A DNA stretch of 32,825 nt from Helicobacter sp. (GTDB lineage: Bacteria > Campylobacterota > Campylobacteria > Campylobacterales > Helicobacteraceae). Position numbers and translations under genes: made by a program. The notes beneath the pieces are model-generated. The model saw only the letters and a program-made list of their open reading frames with translations. It made no database searches and was not told the origin of the DNA. The stretch is from the NCBI GenBank assembly GCA_022766795.1, contig JALEPE010000028.1, positions 1 to 32,825 of the forward strand, in the 5' to 3' direction. Numbering within the stretch: the stretch's first letter is position 1; each line of letters starts with the position of its first letter. Shown one piece after another: positions 32,511 to 32,825 of this stretch.

Positions 32511-32825
32511 AATATGCAAATATTCCAAAGTAGAATCTTGCTTTTGGATTCGTTTAGAATCTGCCTTAAACCGCTGGTGCTTTTGGGTAGCAAAAGAGTA
32601 TTTGCCATATTTTTCAAAAATATCTTGAATCTGCCCCAAACCAAGCAATCCCTCGTCATTATAGCTTAGGAAAATCCACTCAAAATTTGCATTTTTGATG
32701 AGGTTTTCTAGCGCGTCCGCGACTTTTGCCTTTTTGCACCAAGCCGACTTTTCATACTCCCTTAAGCCTGTCTTGCCCTTGGGGATAAAGTCATCATACA
32801 GGGCAATCGTGTTTAAAAGATGATA
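32499..32825 (-). CDS. D12-class adenine-specific DNA methyltransferase, C-terminal part (5' end beyond window)
   Basis: The minus-strand frame is open from the window edge to TGA at 32501-32499, 108 codons. It begins YHLLNTIALYDDFIPKGKTG and has WIFLSYNDEGLLGLGQIQ, containing the SYN(D/N)EG segment. HQRFKADSKR and STLEYLHIL close the protein, as in D12-class N6-adenine DNA methyltransferases of type II restriction-modification systems. The catalytic DPPY and SAM-binding motifs lie outside the window, so specificity and any partner endonuclease cannot be judged. The 3' end overlaps the merR pseudogene. Confidence 0.8.
   Translation of the reverse strand, partial: YHLLNTIALYDDFIPKGKTGLREYEKSAWCKKAKVADALENLIKNANFEWIFLSYNDEGLLGLGQIQDIFEKYGKYSFATQKHQRFKADSKRIQKQDSTLEYLHILRK

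Noticed and set aside
1..32825. tRNA genes, CRISPR arrays, insertion sequences or prophage
   Set aside because: No cloverleaf-like segments with a TTCRA loop, no regularly spaced repeats, and no transposase, integrase or phage structural genes were recognised on either strand.

Overview
The window looks like a chromosomal segment of a Helicobacter species other than H. pylori (Campylobacterota). It is AT-rich (by eye about 37% G+C). Almost every recognisable protein resembles Helicobacter/Campylobacter families, the promoters are of the extended -10 type (TGnTATAAT), and ilvB/ilvH are present although H. pylori lacks them. The genus is fairly secure; the species is not determined. Most of the window is core metabolism in short operons. 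No tRNA, rRNA, CRISPR array, intact transposon or prophage was recognised.

Layout. (1) 1-4288, plus strand: end of purM, an SH3b-domain membrane-anchored protein, aroE, a long-form hibernation factor (hpf) and cca. (2) 4308-7870, minus strand: hldD-hldE-gmhA for ADP-heptose (the LPS inner-core sugar donor), then a small Cys-rich protein. (3) 7998-8807: an HDOD signalling protein. (4) 8841-13597, minus strand: gltX, a WD40/alpha-solenoid protein and ispG. (5) 13817-16996, plus strand: ilvB-ilvH-lpxD. (6) 17081-17597: two small overlapping paralogous genes, ending in a hairpin terminator. (7) 17904-20015: a chemoreceptor pseudogene with one nonsense codon and three frameshifts, followed by a short dispersed-repeat-like element. 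(8) 20115-21919, minus strand: a TraT-type lipoprotein gene and the rplM-rpsI operon. (9) 22164-24467: a zinc-type ArsR/SmtB repressor with its probable operator, and a P1B-type Zn/Cd/Pb ATPase. (10) 24544-26134: a queuosine-precursor transporter, gmhB and a GNAT acetyltransferase. (11) argG on the minus strand, diverging from an S4-domain gene, a nucleoside-phosphorylase-like gene, rlmN and a 30-codon membrane ORF. (12) 29883-31985: a SAM methyltransferase with a regulatory domain and a HAD phosphatase. (13) A MerR-family pseudogene behind an intact MerR-type promoter, converging on the 3' end of a D12-class adenine DNA methyltransferase cut by the window edge.

Functional links. All four enzyme genes for ADP-L-glycero-D-manno-heptose (gmhA, hldE, gmhB, hldD) are here, but gmhB lies about 17 kb from the other three. 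The metal repressor and exporter form a self-contained detoxification unit.

The most unusual signal is not a gene. The hexamers GGAATC/GATTCC and AGAATC/GATTCT (together RGAATC/GATTCY) are scattered through the window at several times the frequency base composition predicts, within genes and between them. They are also paired as inverted repeats at the ends of cca and of the P-type ATPase gene. This resembles the genomic behaviour of DNA-uptake words in other naturally competent bacteria, but the function here is unknown.
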